This document shows, piece after piece, positions 33,890-45,565 of a stretch of DNA of 64,000 bases; the first letter of the stretch is position 1, and the number at the start of each line of letters is the position of its first letter. The notes beneath the pieces were generated by a model that saw nothing but the letters and a program-made list of their open reading frames with translations, had not been told where the DNA came from and did no database searches. Source of the DNA: Allolobophora icterica (Eukaryota; Annelida; Clitellata; Crassiclitellata; Lumbricidae); assembly GCA_963556255.1 (NCBI GenBank), contig OY744608.1:8063523-8127522 (forward strand), given 5' to 3'. The position numbers and the translations under genes were made by a program.

Positions 33890-35160
33890 CAAGGGCTACG
33901 ATTGGGCTACCAGGGCCTACGACGTCGACATTATCATACTATTACGTATTTCGGTAAATCCTCGCGTAGTATCTACGTGTTTGTTAAGTAGTTACTCCGT
34001 AAGTTACAGTTTAACAACGCTCTGTTATAGCAAATACGAGTAGCTTTACCCCCCTTCCCTCCCTCCCCCATTTTTAGCCAGAGTGCAGAAGTCGCCAAAG
34101 TCAACCGCCGGTTCCAGTGACGCCAATAGATTAGCAACATTTGATGGCATAAAAAACCGTTGACGTCGAAAGAAAAAAAAAGTACAATTCTATCAGAAAA
34201 CACCCGCCTGTTGATTAGTTACTGTTCCATGGCAAAGCTGATTAGCGTCACTCTCCTCCTTTTTCCTGGCTTTGGACTGGCACAATGGCGGAGTTATCCA
34301 CCTGTTCGATCCAGAGTTTAACGTAAGTTCTCACCGTTCGTTTGGTATTTTAAAGGCATTAAATTCGCCTGTTGAGCGCGGTTGAGACAATATAATGGGT
34401 TGGTTAAAAACGTTTTAACGGTGTCCAAGCAAATAACGTCCTCAAATCTGCAAAACATTTTTCCATTGGCTTTTATCGAAGAGGGCGTAGTAGTAATAAT
34501 CACCAGTTTTTAACGGCATCTTATTGTTCGAGGTCGTTCCGTGTGCTCAGCTTTTAAGGTCACTAAGCACGAATTCCATGTCTACAGGATATGCTGGTTG
34601 AAGTGTAGATTTTTAACGACATCTCACGGCTTCCAAGGCCGTTCACGACGATCTTACGCTAACCCCTCTCTAGCGGATATATTTAGTGACCCCATGCTGC
34701 CGACTTGTAGTTTCTGTTTAACGACACTGTGCGATAACGAAGATTATTAGCGTTGCCCTCCTCCTTTTCCACGCTTCGGACTGGCACCCTCCAAAGACGG
34801 TGGTGGTGTGGTTGCGCAGCCGATTGAAAGCGATTAACAAAAAGTGGTCTACTTGAACACCACAGAATCGCTTTCATCTAAGGCTATAAATTAATCAAGC
34901 ATTTCAGGATGCGTCAGTTGATTGTTGGATCCTTAAAAAATTTGGTGAGATAGTTTTGTCTGTAGGCGCCGATGGCCTGTGGGATAAGATCCCGCTAACT
35001 GCTCTTAACAAATTAAGTTTGTTAATTGCTGCTAAACGACGCTCTGTCGTCGCAGCACGATTAGCATAGCCCTCCTTCTTTATCCAGGCTTCGGTCTGGC
35101 ACCGCCTGAAAAAGGCAGTGCCATGGTATGGTTGAGCGATCGACTAAATGCGCTTAACAA
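33890..35160 (+). repeat. Higher-order unit U1, copy b
   Basis: Collinear with 47112-48620 from 'GACGTCGACATTATCATAC' to 'GGCAGTGCCATGGTATGG'. It lacks the SINE found at 47831 in that copy, giving a clean empty site at about 34588. Confidence 0.85.
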
Positions 35161-35375
35161 TTTATTGGGGAGGGGGGTTAGATGAATGGTAACATTCATG
35201 GCCAGGAGAGCATTAGATCGCGGTTCGATACCCGTAATCCCCTCTAGAGCGGAAGCCTTGCTTGGCTGTCAAAACGTGTTTTTAATTAAGATTTTGATTG
35301 TACTGTCGTGTTTCAATGTAATCTTAGTGCTTACTTGTCAGTTTGAATTAATAAAGATTATTATTAATATATTTT
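35161..35375 (+). mobile_element. tRNA-derived SINE (family S3) with ATT tail
   Basis: The head ATGGTAACATTCATGGCC (A-box-like) and GGTTCGATACCC (B box) is followed by 'GTCAGTTTGAATTAATAAAG' and a short ATTATTATT tail. Its twin at 48620 has the same body but a greatly expanded ATT tail. Confidence 0.7.
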
Positions 35376-35534
35376 TTGCCCTGAGCCTGAGTTACTTCAT
35401 TCAACCAAGGTCTTATAAATTAAAAGTGCTATGTTTCTGGAACGGCTACACCTCATCCGTGTCGGTTGTTTTCGCAAAGGAACCGCTGAACGCCACATCA
35501 TCATCATCATCATTATAATTATAATTATTATTAT
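35376..35534. other. Spacer with CAT trinucleotides
   Basis: Between the SINE tail and unit U3; nothing was recognised. Confidence 0.3.
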
Positions 35535-36550
35535 TAAAAATCAATGTTGTATAAATGATGCAAGTAACGTTAGCTACATAGACGAACGATGCCCCCAACG
35601 AAATCACTGATCTTCTACTATCAACCTATTCTGGGTACGTTTTCCTTCACGTTTCGCCCACAAAACTACCTAACCACTTATAAAACACTGAGTGAGTCTT
35701 TGGTAGACTGTATTTCAGTCCAGCGGTCCACTACGAGGTTTGCGACTGTTCCTTCTCTATCGCTATAGACCCACTGCGTGTAACAGTGTTCCCGACTGTG
35801 TTAAGAATCCACCATCGCTAGAGATATTCAATTCACGGCTCAAGATATATCTTGTTAACTTGTCACAATGGTTCCCAACCTTTTTCAGAGTAAGGCACCC
35901 TTACTAAAAGTCATTCAGTCAACAGCACCTGGCCTTAATTTAATTTGTTTTTCTCCCATTTAGGCCTAATTCATTATTTTAATGACGAGCAACGTTCATT
36001 GTATTCAACTGCAGTTTGGCGACTATTTCTACAATACTGCAAGTTTTCATATAGTCATAGGCCTATGTCAGTAGCGATATTCCGTAGTTTATCATGATAT
36101 ATTTTCACTATTTTTGCCACCCTGCCGCGGAACCCCTATAGAGCGGTTTCACGGCACCACTGGGTGCCGCGGCATCCAGGTTGGGAAACAGGGACTTATC
36201 ATATGACTATCGTTAATTTCTGAGCGCAACGAATGAGACGTAGGCATAGATCGAGACTTAACACCTGTTCAGAGATAATGACGTATGAATTAAGTAGTCA
36301 AGATTTAATTAACTCCAAGACGTTCACATATGAATGACCAAAATATGAATTATTATTTGCATATTCATAAGCAAAACCGGCGCGGAATGGACGACGCTAT
36401 GGATCGGAGAGCGTCAGCAGCAGTAGCAGGAGAAGCATCAGTCCAGCATCAAGCGCTGGTGGTGGCCAGACAAGAGCCCCATCCATTCACACATCATCAC
36501 CCACCGTTATACGCCATGATATGCGCTTCAATATTCCACAGACGAACCAC
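35535..36550 (+). repeat. Higher-order unit U3, copy a
   Basis: Collinear with 52545-53935 ('ATGTTGTATAAATGATGCAA', 'GTCTTTGGT.GACTGTATTTC', 'CTATAGACCCACTGCG', 'ATGAATGACCAAAATATGAA'). It contains the shared MITE at 35866 and lacks the hAT insertion present at 52786. Confidence 0.85.
35866..36193. mobile_element. hAT-like MITE (family M2)
   Basis: Ends CAATGGTTCCCAACC and GGTTGGGAAACAGGG are near-inverted. The flanking 8-mers are ACTTGTCA and ACTTATCA. The same insertion occurs in the other U3 copy at 53249, so it is older than the duplication. Confidence 0.75.
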
Positions 36551-36825
36551 AACGTACGCTCTGACAAATGTATGTACGCTCTGGCAACTGTATGTACGCT
36601 CTGGCAACTGTTTTCGATACGCCTGGCAGTTGCAATATGCGCTCTAGCGACTGTATACTATAGTTAGTTTACTATCTGGCAATTGTATGTACGCGCTGAC
36701 AACTGTTTTCTATACACCTGGCAATTGCAATGTACACGCTGTGACAAATAATACTACAGTTAGTGTGCGCTCCGTTAACGGTGTACGCTCTGACAACTGT
36801 TTCCTTTACGCCTGACAATCAATTG
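36551..36825 (+). repeat. 20-bp minisatellite V, diverged
   Basis: 'TACGCTCTGGCAACTGTATG' copies grade into 'CGCCTGGCAGTTGCAAT' variants, ending at the LINE insertion. Confidence 0.75.
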
Positions 36826-37610
36826 TATTGTATTGTATTGTATTGTATTGTATTGTATTGTATTCGGATATTTATAAAGCGCTTCTAGCGGGAGGGCCAT
36901 TCAGAAGCGCTCCCAGTGCGATAGACCCCGAGAGAAAAAGCAAGTTTTAAGAAAGGTAAAAGAGGAAGAGACGCTACCTGAGAGAATAGAAGAACGAACA
37001 AACGGAGGAAGCCCATTCCAAAGAGCAGGGCCAATGGAAGCAAACGACCTAGATTGAGCCAGTGAAGTCCTGACACGGGGAACGAGGAGGTCCAAACGGT
37101 CAGATGAACGAAGAGGACGAAGAGAAGCCGCAGAGTGAGGGCGATGAAATAAGTCACATAAATATTTTGGAGCGAAACCAAGCTGAGCCTTGGAGACAAG
37201 GATGAGGACCTTAAATTGGATGCGGGCAGAAAGCGGGAGCCAGTGGAGTTCTTCTGCCATAAAGGTGGTGATATGAGAGAATCGAGGAAGACGGGCAATT
37301 AATCTAGCAGCAGCATTGAGAACGGACTGAAGAGGAGCAAGACGGACTTTGGGAAGACCAATGAGGAGGGAATTGCAGTAGTCAAGTCTAGAGCAGACAA
37401 ATGCATGGACAATTGAAGTGAAAATTGGAGATGACAGAGAGCGACGGATAGCTCTAAGGCGCCTTAGGTGAAAATAGGAAGTGCGAGTGAGTTTGGAAAT
37501 GTGTTCAGTAAAGGTGAGAGAATTGTCAAGGGTCACTCCTAGATCACGAACGCTAGACGAGAAAGTGAAAAGCGGAAACCTTTGAGACAGCACAGCAAAG
37601 TCGAGTTTTT
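36826..37610 (-). mobile_element. 5'-truncated L2/CR1-type LINE with (ATACA)n tail
   Basis: On the minus strand it runs from coding sequence through a GCGCTTC.../GAAGCGCT hairpin and 'GCGCTTTATAAATATCC' into a pentanucleotide tail of at least eight ATACA units. The hairpin plus GCGCT-TATAAAT end is shared with other LINE and SINE tails in the window. Confidence 0.88.
36901..37593 (-). pseudogene. L2/CR1-type reverse transcriptase, C-terminal part
   Basis: 230 codons without a stop: VRDLGVTLD near residue 16, then a SRLDYCNSLLIGLP region, LNAAARLIARLP, ELHWLPLSARIQFK and ALWNGLPPFVRSS, then the natural end. These are the thumb and post-RT motifs of L2/CR1-type LINEs in their normal order. The palm and endonuclease are missing because of 5' truncation, so the apparent start is not biological. 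The frame is intact, indicating a relatively recent insertion. Confidence 0.85.
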
Positions 37611-37909
37611 TAAGTTGTAATGTAAACTCTGGCGACTGTATGTCACTCTGAGAACTGCATGCAGGCTAAGTAGTTTTCATTGTTTAAGACCATCCTACTG
37701 TTCCTAGGATCGTTGATACAAGCTTTACCCTCCTTGCTGAACAGCTACATGGTTGTCCTTTTAAGATCTAACCACGCGTCCAACAGGGTAAATATATAAT
37801 ATATGAGAAATAGGTTTTAAAGGTGTTTAATGGACTTTGACTTGTACTCTAAAATTAGTTAGAATTAATGTTAATCATAGTATCTAGTGTTCACCAACAT
37901 TTTTAACGA

Positions 37910-37910
<1 letters not shown>
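37611..37910 (+). repeat. Unit U3 end and C module
   Basis: 'AGGTTTTAAAGGTGTTTAAT' and 'GTATCTAGTGTTCACCAACA' match 45700-45800 and 54180-54268. No gene. Confidence 0.65.
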
Positions 37911-37942
<32 letters not shown>

Positions 37943-38372
37943 TACATACACATATAGTACATACTTACATACATGCATAAATACACACATTTACATATAC
38001 ATACATACCTACATACATACATACATATAAACATACACACATACATGCATGCAGACATACATACATATATGCATGCATACATACGTACATGCATACATAC
38101 ACACATTTACATACAAATATACATAAATACATACGCATAAATACACACATGCATACATACATACATACATGCATGCATGCATACATACACAAATTTACAT
38201 ACATATATTATATACATACATGCATACACACACAAATACATACATGCATACATGCATGCGTCCATGCATGCATACATGCACAAATTTACATACAAATATA
38301 TACATACATACATACATGCATACATACATACATGAACGCATGCATACATACACAAATTTACATAGATATGTA
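37911..38372. repeat. (CATA)n microsatellite with ATGC variants
   Basis: ACATACAT with scattered GCAT and AAAT variants after a short (TA)n; frames over it are artefacts. Confidence 0.95.
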
Positions 38373-38485
38373 CATAAGTATATAAAAGTCCCACATGGCA
38401 AATATATGGTTTTAAGTTTGCTGTTTTAAAGGTGTTTAAATAGACATTGACGTGTACTGTAAATTTAGCGATTTAACGTTGATGA
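38373..38485 (+). repeat. C-module fragment of unit U3
   Basis: 'CCCACATGGCAAATATATGG' then 'GTTTTAAAGGTGTTTAAATA' parallels 45675-45780. Confidence 0.7.
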
Positions 38486-39160
38486 TTTTATCCGTACGTG
38501 CATTCTTCTGTGTCTGCTGGGAACCGGTCTTGGATCTTCACTTGACATCTCTGGACTCTGGACTCTGGACAACACTTTATGTCGACGCAGCGCTCGTGAA
38601 TAAACCGGTGCTCTGCGCTTAGCTTTTAATCAATGCCTAGAAAATCTGGAGTTTGCGATTACGATTTCTATTCGACTTTTCCGATTTCCACCCGGTTTCT
38701 CTAATCGACTTTGGTTCGACTCTCTCTTCAAGATATCCTATCCTGATTCCATTCCTGCGCCACCACACAACCGCCATAATCACCGATTACCACCGTAGCA
38801 CCCTGCTGTCACCTCAGCTTGACCTCCCGGACTCTGACCTGGCACCGGAACGGATAAGGCGGATATGGCTATTGCGGATTTGATTTGACATAGCGCCGGT
38901 GATTAAGCTGGTCTCCCTGACGTGGCTTTTGTGTGGCGCTGATAAATTTCGGAGATTTACATTTACATTTACATTTACATTTACATTTACATTTACATTT
39001 ACTCAGCTTTTAAGCTGCGCTTTGGAACTTTGCAGTTTACGATTGCAATTACAATTCACAGAAAAACGACCAATATCACAGTTGCCTCTATACTCTTTGT
39101 ATGCGTCTTGTGAACTGTGTGATTTCTGTGATTATGTTTGTCTATCTCTCCGTCTGTCGG
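38486..39160 (+). repeat. SINE-like family T2 with (ACATTT)n
   Basis: 38490-38740 and 39000-39150 match the reverse complement of 54755-55095. A perfect hexanucleotide ACATTT run lies at 38958-39002. The 38653 frame has no recognisable domain and overlaps this repeat. Confidence 0.65.
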
Positions 39161-39228
39161 TGTAATATGGATGGGTCCTCGTGTTCATATCACTGGCTCA
39201 GTATGCATGGTTCCTCTGAGTTACTGTA

Positions 39229-39313
39229 ACATGGTATGTATGTATGTACCTATGCATGTATGCATGTATGTATGTATGTATGTATGTACCTATGCATGCA
39301 TGTATGTACATAT
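39229..39313. repeat. (ATGT)n microsatellite, left part
   Basis: TATG/CATG repeats continue beyond the inserted element at 41484. Confidence 0.9.
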
Positions 39314-39978
39314 TAGAGTGGTGCTCAAAAACGTTATTTTTTCGAAATAGATGGGACAGCCCCTAGTTATGTTCCTTTTGATATACTAAGCTAGTGTGCA
39401 AAATATTATAAAAATATTCCATCATTTAGGGGTGCCACATGAGATGACAAGTTTCAAAATTTTAGACAAGGAATGTAAGCACAATTGTGATAATATTATC
39501 GATATTCTTTTGTATTTTGTGAAACTGAAAGTAAATTTTAAATTGCTAGGTTAAAGGCACAATACTTAAAGAGTACTTTTGAGCATAATTGAACTGTGTC
39601 AGTTTGATTGAAGAATAAAATATTTATTAGTCCAGTTTTGTGACCGTTAACTTCTTGGGGTCCGGATACTTTTTCCAATGTTCGGACACTACATGGAGCA
39701 AAGCCTGCTTTTGACCTTCATCCTTGGTCAGTATTTGATTGTATTCTTGGATCAGTGCCAATCCCCTTTCTGCTCTATCATTGACCACACTCAACCTTTC
39801 TGATGACGCTCCAAATAAATAATTAAAATAATAATAACACCGACAATTTCTATAGCGCCGTAACGTGACCATGCCGCTACAAGATGCTGTCCTGTTTCCA
39901 CGAAGTTGGATCTTTCTCCAGCCAATCAATGGGGATGCACAGTATTCATCATGTTTGAAGTCACAAAATCAACAAGAG

Positions 39979-40075
39979 CACATTCATTCATTCATTCATT
40001 CATTCATTCATTCATAACGGGCATTTATATAGCGCCTCTTCAAGGAGTACTACTCCGAGGTGCTCCCGACTACAT
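39979..40075 (-). mobile_element. LINE 3'-end insertion with (AATG)n tail
   Basis: On the minus strand 'GTAGTCGGGAGCACCTC', then 'GAGGCGCTATATAAATG', then an AATG tail. Only the last 60 or so bases of the LINE were copied. The sequence matches the 3' end of the SINE at 47831. Confidence 0.75.
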
Positions 40076-40404
40076 GAAGCTGTGTGTACAGTTATTTGTG
40101 GACATTTGGATGGAATGCCAACACCAACTTTGGTTCTCATTGTTTGCACCAACAGGCCTTGGAAGCAGCATCAATGCAGTCATCGAAAAAGCAGAAATCG
40201 ACAAAATCCTCACTGAGGTACCAAGCATGACGGAAAGTGCCTTTAGAGTAGAGTGTGAAGCTGTGAACCAGGATCTGAGATAATCAAAGCAGATGAACAA
40301 GTTAAGGGAACGTAGAAAATTTATTTTCCAGAAGGTAATTCACAATTGAGATCGTAAAAGGAATACACTGTGAGAATAGATGGCCTTGGCCATCCATCTG
40401 GCCC

Positions 40405-40670
40405 TATGCATCAATCAATCAATTAATCATTTATATAGCACCCCTTCACGGAAGCTGCTCAGCCCAACCCCGGTGAAAGAGAACTGTCTTTAGAACAGAG
40501 AAGAAAGCAGTGGATGAGTTACGAGGAAGAGACCGCAGCTCAGGAGGAAGCCCATTCCAAATTGTGTTTCCAACCACGGAGAAAGCGCGCTGCTGCATAG
40601 TAGCGGTGCGTGCACAAGGGACAGAGAGATCACCACGGGTGGCAGAGCGAAGAGAGCGGTGACATGACAC
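40405..40670 (-). mobile_element. 5'-truncated L2-like LINE with (GATT)n tail
   Basis: The minus frame holds a final RT segment (GNTIWNGLPPELRSLP and LKTVLFHRGW), followed by 'GGGGTGCTATATAAATGA' and a GATT tail. It splits the transposase-like frame at a point where the two halves read continuously across it. Confidence 0.8.
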
Positions 40671-41483
40671 CAGAGGCTGTAAAATTCAACCCTCGAGGTG
40701 GGACATGACCTATGTAGATCAGTGCAAGTTCCAAGAGCTCTAGATAATCATCACGAGGCTGACTGTCTTTCTGCAAACATTCCACTTCAAATTCAACAGC
40801 GTCTTGCATCATTTCTTTGTTATTGTTAAACTGCAATTTCATCATCTGACAAACCATCAGCAATCATGTCATGGATGATCAAAGGCAATGCATTCTGATA
40901 TCGTTTAAGCATAGGTATTTCAGGTCCAGGAAACGGTCCAGCCAGAGGGTTGAAAACATCTTCAAGGACAACTTTTAAAATGTGATTAATTTGAAATGGA
41001 TTATAAATAATGCGGGATAGTGTGGAGTAAGTAAGTAAATAAATAATTAAACTTTAGAAAAGCCTTAAATGAACAGACTACAGAAGTTCAGAAAATTGTT
41101 CAAAAAATTGCAAATATTTATTTACTCCTCAGCTCCAGTTGATTCTAATTTATATATTTATTATTTAATCTTTTATTTATAAACAAATCATCAGAGAATA
41201 AGGTATCAATGGTGCATCACACTCATCACATAATTACAGTAATCAAATAATATGTTCTAGAAGTGATGAACTTTCATCCAGCTCCTGAAAAACCAAGAAA
41301 GTTGATTTTTACGGCTTCAATGATGCATGGTGTCATATGCAAAACTTAAGTTGTCATGTGGCACGCCTAAATAATGGAATATTTTAAAAAGATTTTGCAC
41401 ATGAGTTTCTACTACCAATACGAACAGAACTAGGGGGTGTCCCGGGCATTATTTAAAAAAAACTTTTTTCACTACCACCCTAG

Positions 41484-41866
41484 TACATATGTATGCATGT
41501 ATGTATGTATGTATATATGTATATATGTATATATGTATGTATGCATGTATGTATGTATGTATATATGTATATATGTATATATGTATGTATGTATGCATGT
41601 ATGTATGTATATATGTATGTATGTATGTATATATGTATGTATGTATGTATGTATCTATGTATGTATGTATGTATGCATGTATGTATGTACGTATGTATGT
41701 AAGGTTGTATGTATGTGTGTATGTACGTATGTATGTATGTATGTATGTATGTATGCATGTATGTATGTATGTATATATGTATGTATATATGTATGTATGT
41801 ATGTATGTATGCATGTATGTATGTATGTATATATGTATGTATATATGTATGTATGTATGTATGCAT
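41484..41866. repeat. (ATGT)n microsatellite, right part
   Basis: Continuous TATG units with ATAT and GCAT variants. The frames on both strands are artefacts. Confidence 0.97.
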
Positions 41867-41871
41867 AAGAA

Positions 41872-42179
41872 GTGACAGAGGAACTGCTAAGGTGGGCATC
41901 GCTTAAGACAGATTGAAAGGCGTTGAAGTGGACAGATCAGGTAGGAATTCTTGAAGAGGAAGACTTTAGTGTAGACTGGCAAGCCTAATGATCGAGTGAT
42001 AGCCTTGTAACCGAAGGGTCGCAGGTTCGAATCTACCTCAAGCCACTGAGTTGCGACCTTGGACAAATTGCTCACCTACAATTGTCCCGCACTCGTGAGT
42101 AGGCTGTTGCCCTGCGTTTGGCCTTCGAGTGGCGCTGTAGAAGTTTGGAGACTACGCTTACGATTACAAGCCGTGCAAT
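41872..42179 (+). mobile_element. tRNA-derived SINE (family S2), A box deleted
   Basis: Collinear with 55100-55445. It retains the B box GCAGGTTCGAATCTAC, the central 'GACCTTGGACAAATTGCTCA' (resembling the CORE/MIR-type central domain) and the 'GTGGCGCTGTAGAAGTTTGG' tail. About 21-25 bases covering the A box are missing relative to the other copy (TAGCCTTGTAACC here). Confidence 0.8.
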
Positions 42180-43735
42180 GCTATCATACCATTACTTAAT
42201 TCGATACGTGACATCATACGTCGCATAATATCTGCTTGTTAGGTAAGTAGTTCCTGTGTGAGTCTACAGAAATTACGTCGACAGAAATCAAACAGTTTAA
42301 CAACGCTCTGTTACAAAGAAGACGGTTAGCGTTGCTCTCCTCCACTTTTAGCCAGGATTTGGACGGGCGCCATCCTAATTTATATACGCTAATATAAAGT
42401 CAATTGCCGATTGAACGGGTTCCAATAGTTCAGCGACATTTTTGACGGCATCAAAGGCCGTTGACGTTGAAAGGCAACAAAAATAAAATTCTGTCAGAAA
42501 ACATCCGACTGTTGATTAGTTACTGTTCCCTGATAAAGCTGATTAGTATCACTCTCCTCTTTTTTCCAGGCTTTTGACTGGCACCACTAGGAAGCGGCAA
42601 TGGCGGAGTTATCCATCTGTTCGATCCAGAGTTTAACAACGATTATGGCAACAAAGGCCGTTAACGTCGACAGAAAATATTTTGAGCAGTTCTCAATGAC
42701 TCTTCTCCGTTCGTTTAGCATAATCAGCTACATTCTGGTTATTATGAATTGATGATTCACACGTTGAAGGCGGTTTAGACAATATAATGGTTGGATCACA
42801 GCGTTTTAACGGTGTTCAAACAAGCACCGTCTTAAAATCTGCGCAACGTATTTCTATTTAGCTTATGTCGAAGAGGGCGTACTAGTAATAGTTACCAGTG
42901 TTTAACAGCATGTTATTGTTCGGGGTCGTTTTTCGTGCTCAGCTTTCAAGGTAATTCCGGCACACTACGAATTCTATGTCTACAGGATATGCTGGTTGAA
43001 TTGTTGATGTTTAACGACATCTTACGGCTTCCAAGACCGTTCACGATAACCTTATGTTGACCCCTCCCTAGCGGGTATATGTAGTGACCGATTGCTGCCA
43101 ACTTGTAGTTTCTGTTTAACGACGATGTGCGATAACTAAGGGTATTAGCGTCGCCCTCCTCTTTTCCACGCTTCGGACCGGAACCATCAAAAAACGGTGG
43201 TGGTATGGTTGCGCTGCCGATTGAAGGCGATTAACAAATAAGTGGTCCACTTGAACACCACTAAATCGCTTTCATCCAACGCTATAAATTTATCAAGCAT
43301 TTAAAACGTTTCAGTGCCTCTTTCAATGGTTTGTTCAAATAATTTTATCTGTAGACGCCGACGACTTTTCCGATAACATACCGTAACGGATGACATGGGC
43401 GGCGATCATGGGGGATCGAGGAGGACAAGACCCCACTTTTAACAGTGGGGAGGGATACGCCATGCATCGGACTCCCCCACATTTAGAAGAACCACCAAAA
43501 AAGTTGACCATATCAGTTTTAAAATGTCCCCCCTCACCTGTCAAACAAGATCGCCGCCACTGACTGATGATAAAAAATTAAGTAAATTATTGTTGAACGA
43601 CGCGCTGTCATCGCAAAAATGATTAGCATAGCCCTCCTTTATCCCGGCTTTCGTCTGGCACCGCCTGAAAAAGGCAGTGCCATGGTATGGTTGAGCTGTC
43701 GATTGAAAGCGCTTAACAATAGGTCGTCGTTTACT
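42180..43735 (+). repeat. Higher-order unit U1, copy c
   Basis: Same block order as at 29480. It contains an R4-like piece at 43480-43562 and has no S3 SINE at the end. Confidence 0.82.
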
Positions 43736-45112
43736 TAAACACCACTAAATCACTGTCATCCGATGATATATATTCGTCAAGCGTTGCTGCGTTTTAATTC
43801 TGTCTTTAATTGTTGGATGCCGCACGGATGGTCAAAACTGTTCAAAACAATTCTTCATGTCTTGGTCAACGGCCTTTGATTCCACAAGAGTTTGTTTATC
43901 AACAGTATACACAATAAAATTTATTATATTCTATATACTGCTGCTAATCAATCGTAGGCCATTAACTAATATATAGTGTAGGATGAAAGCGTTTTACTAG
44001 TGTTTATTTAAGTAGACGTCGAGAAACACATTTTGATCCTGAAGCATCGTTGGTCCTGCTCGCTTTTAGCAGACTCAACACGTGACTGGTTCACTCAGCA
44101 GGAAGTGATATTAATTTATAGTTTGCAGGAAAACACAGTCAGCGTTACAATCAATCGTGGTCTTGCAAGTAGTTTTAGTATCCAACTTCACTGCCATCTA
44201 CCGATGAGTTTTCGACTCTGATGTGTCTCTGTATAGTTCCAATGTCAGTCTGCTTATATCTCCTCCAATCTGTCTTATGCGTATCGCTGTGATGGACAGT
44301 TCTTAGATGTCCTTTCAGGCAGTTACAAGAAGTTTCTATAGGTGCTTCCAGATATATTGGAGCCTAATGAATATCGTTCATTTCCATAGCATTATTGTCT
44401 CTGATCTCTTCATGTGTGCAATGCATTGATCACAAATGACATCTATACTCGCGCATAATAGAGGAGTGTAGAAAAGTACTAGAAAGTTCGAGAAACTGGT
44501 CTTTCTGCGACATCTATCGACTGGCCCTTGACATACTATGACGTACTATGAGCGCCGTGACCTTGACCGAGACGGATGCTTTCTTGTGTAACTAATTATA
44601 TCAGACAGTTCATAATACTGTAATTCACATTTTAAGGTGCCCACCGTGGAGCCTTCCTTCCTAGCAATATAATAGTAGAGAGAGACACTGACTTACTGTT
44701 CAACGCGGTTTGACAAATATATAGCGACATATGGATGCGTTTTACAGGTGTCGAAGTAGAATTGATGGATGGATGGATTCAGAGTTTAACGACATTTTAT
44801 GGCAACCAAAGGCCGTTTGACGTGGACAGAAATTATTTTGGCATAATACAGCTCAATTAAGTAGAGTTGACCATTTAATAATTAGGTGTTAGGCCTAATT
44901 ATTTAACGAAAACTTATCGTTGTTTGAGCCGTTTACGATGAGCTTTAAATGGATGATTTCTTGTCTAGTACAACGGATTCTAACAGCTGAACGGCAACAC
45001 TGGCGTAAACTTGCTTTCGATACGCTTGGCAATTGCAATGTACAGTCTGGCGACTGTATACTATAGTTAGTGTACGCTCTGGCAATTGTATGTTCGCTTT
45101 GTCAACTGCATG
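43736..45112 (+). repeat. Higher-order unit U2, copy b
   Basis: Collinear with 30976-33338 without the hAT element (empty site about 44613) and without the long (TA)n. Confidence 0.85.
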
Positions 45113-45370
45113 CAGGGACGTCATTTAAGGGGCAGGGAGACATTTGCCCTGCCCCTTTATTTTTGCAAAAATAAGGGAAAAGGATGGAACAAGAAAAGGA
45201 GGAAGAAGAAAGGGGTAAAATATACAAAATTATACTCAAATTATTATATACTATCTATTGACAAAACTAGTTTGCATAGCTTTTTTCACATTTTAACCAA
45301 GTTCCTCCGGAAAATACTCAAATGACGTCTCTGCCCCCGCCCCCTGAAAAAAGCTGAAATGACGTCCCTG
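45113..45370. mobile_element. hAT-like MITE (family M1), second copy
   Basis: The same ends, CAGGGACGTCATTT, and the same flanks, ACTGCATG/ACTGTATG, as at 33339-33598. 258 bp. Confidence 0.85.
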
Positions 45371-45565
45371 ACTGTATGTACGCTCTGACAGCTGCATGTA
45401 CGTTTTGGCAACTGTGTGCACGCTCTGGCAACTACATAAATGCACAGGCAACTATATGTACACTCTGGCAACTGTACGCACGCTCTGGCAACTACATGTA
45501 AGCTCTGGCAACTGTATGTACGCTCTGGCAACTATATGTACGCTGAGCTCTGGCAACTGTGTGTA
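45371..45565 (+). repeat. 20-bp minisatellite V
   Basis: About nine copies of the TACGCTCTGGCAACT unit, as at 33599. Confidence 0.88.

Larger units (their letters stand above)
39627..40863 (-). pseudogene. Broken transposase-like ORF of the unassigned element
   Basis: Read from 40863 downward: a VECLQKDSQPRDDYLELLEL segment then GHVPPRGLNF up to about 40665. The frame is broken by a LINE insertion and resumes at about 40404 with RARWMAKAIYSHSVFLLRS. A YLRSWFTAS segment is near 40280. A C-terminal VVNDRAERGLALIQEYN region precedes a stop at 39627. The ARWMAKAIY and NDRAERG signatures recur, from memory, in uncharacterised proteins of many invertebrates. Catalytic residues cannot be assigned from sequence alone. 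It is non-functional here because of insertions and frame breaks. Confidence 0.6.
39316..41480 (-). mobile_element. DNA transposon of unassigned superfamily
   Basis: Inverted ends of about 50-55 bases (GAGTGGTGCTCAAAAACGTT against GGGTGGTAGTGAAAAAAGTT, then GGGACA.CCCCTAGTT on both sides) abut TA on each side. The element sits inside an ATGT microsatellite whose two halves lie on either side. Coding relics on the minus strand belong to a protein type I know only as an uncharacterised, repeat-associated family in invertebrate genomes. Two LINE 3' ends have inserted into it (about 39979-40075 and 40405-40670). Confidence 0.75.

Noticed and set aside
36901..37298. Overlapping 137-codon minus-strand frame
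   Set aside because: It is an alternative frame of the LINE reverse transcriptase fragment, which has clear motifs in the other frame.
39906..40283. Plus-strand 125-codon frame in the unassigned transposon
   Set aside because: It spans a LINE tail and an ATTC repeat. The recognisable protein segments of the element are on the minus strand.
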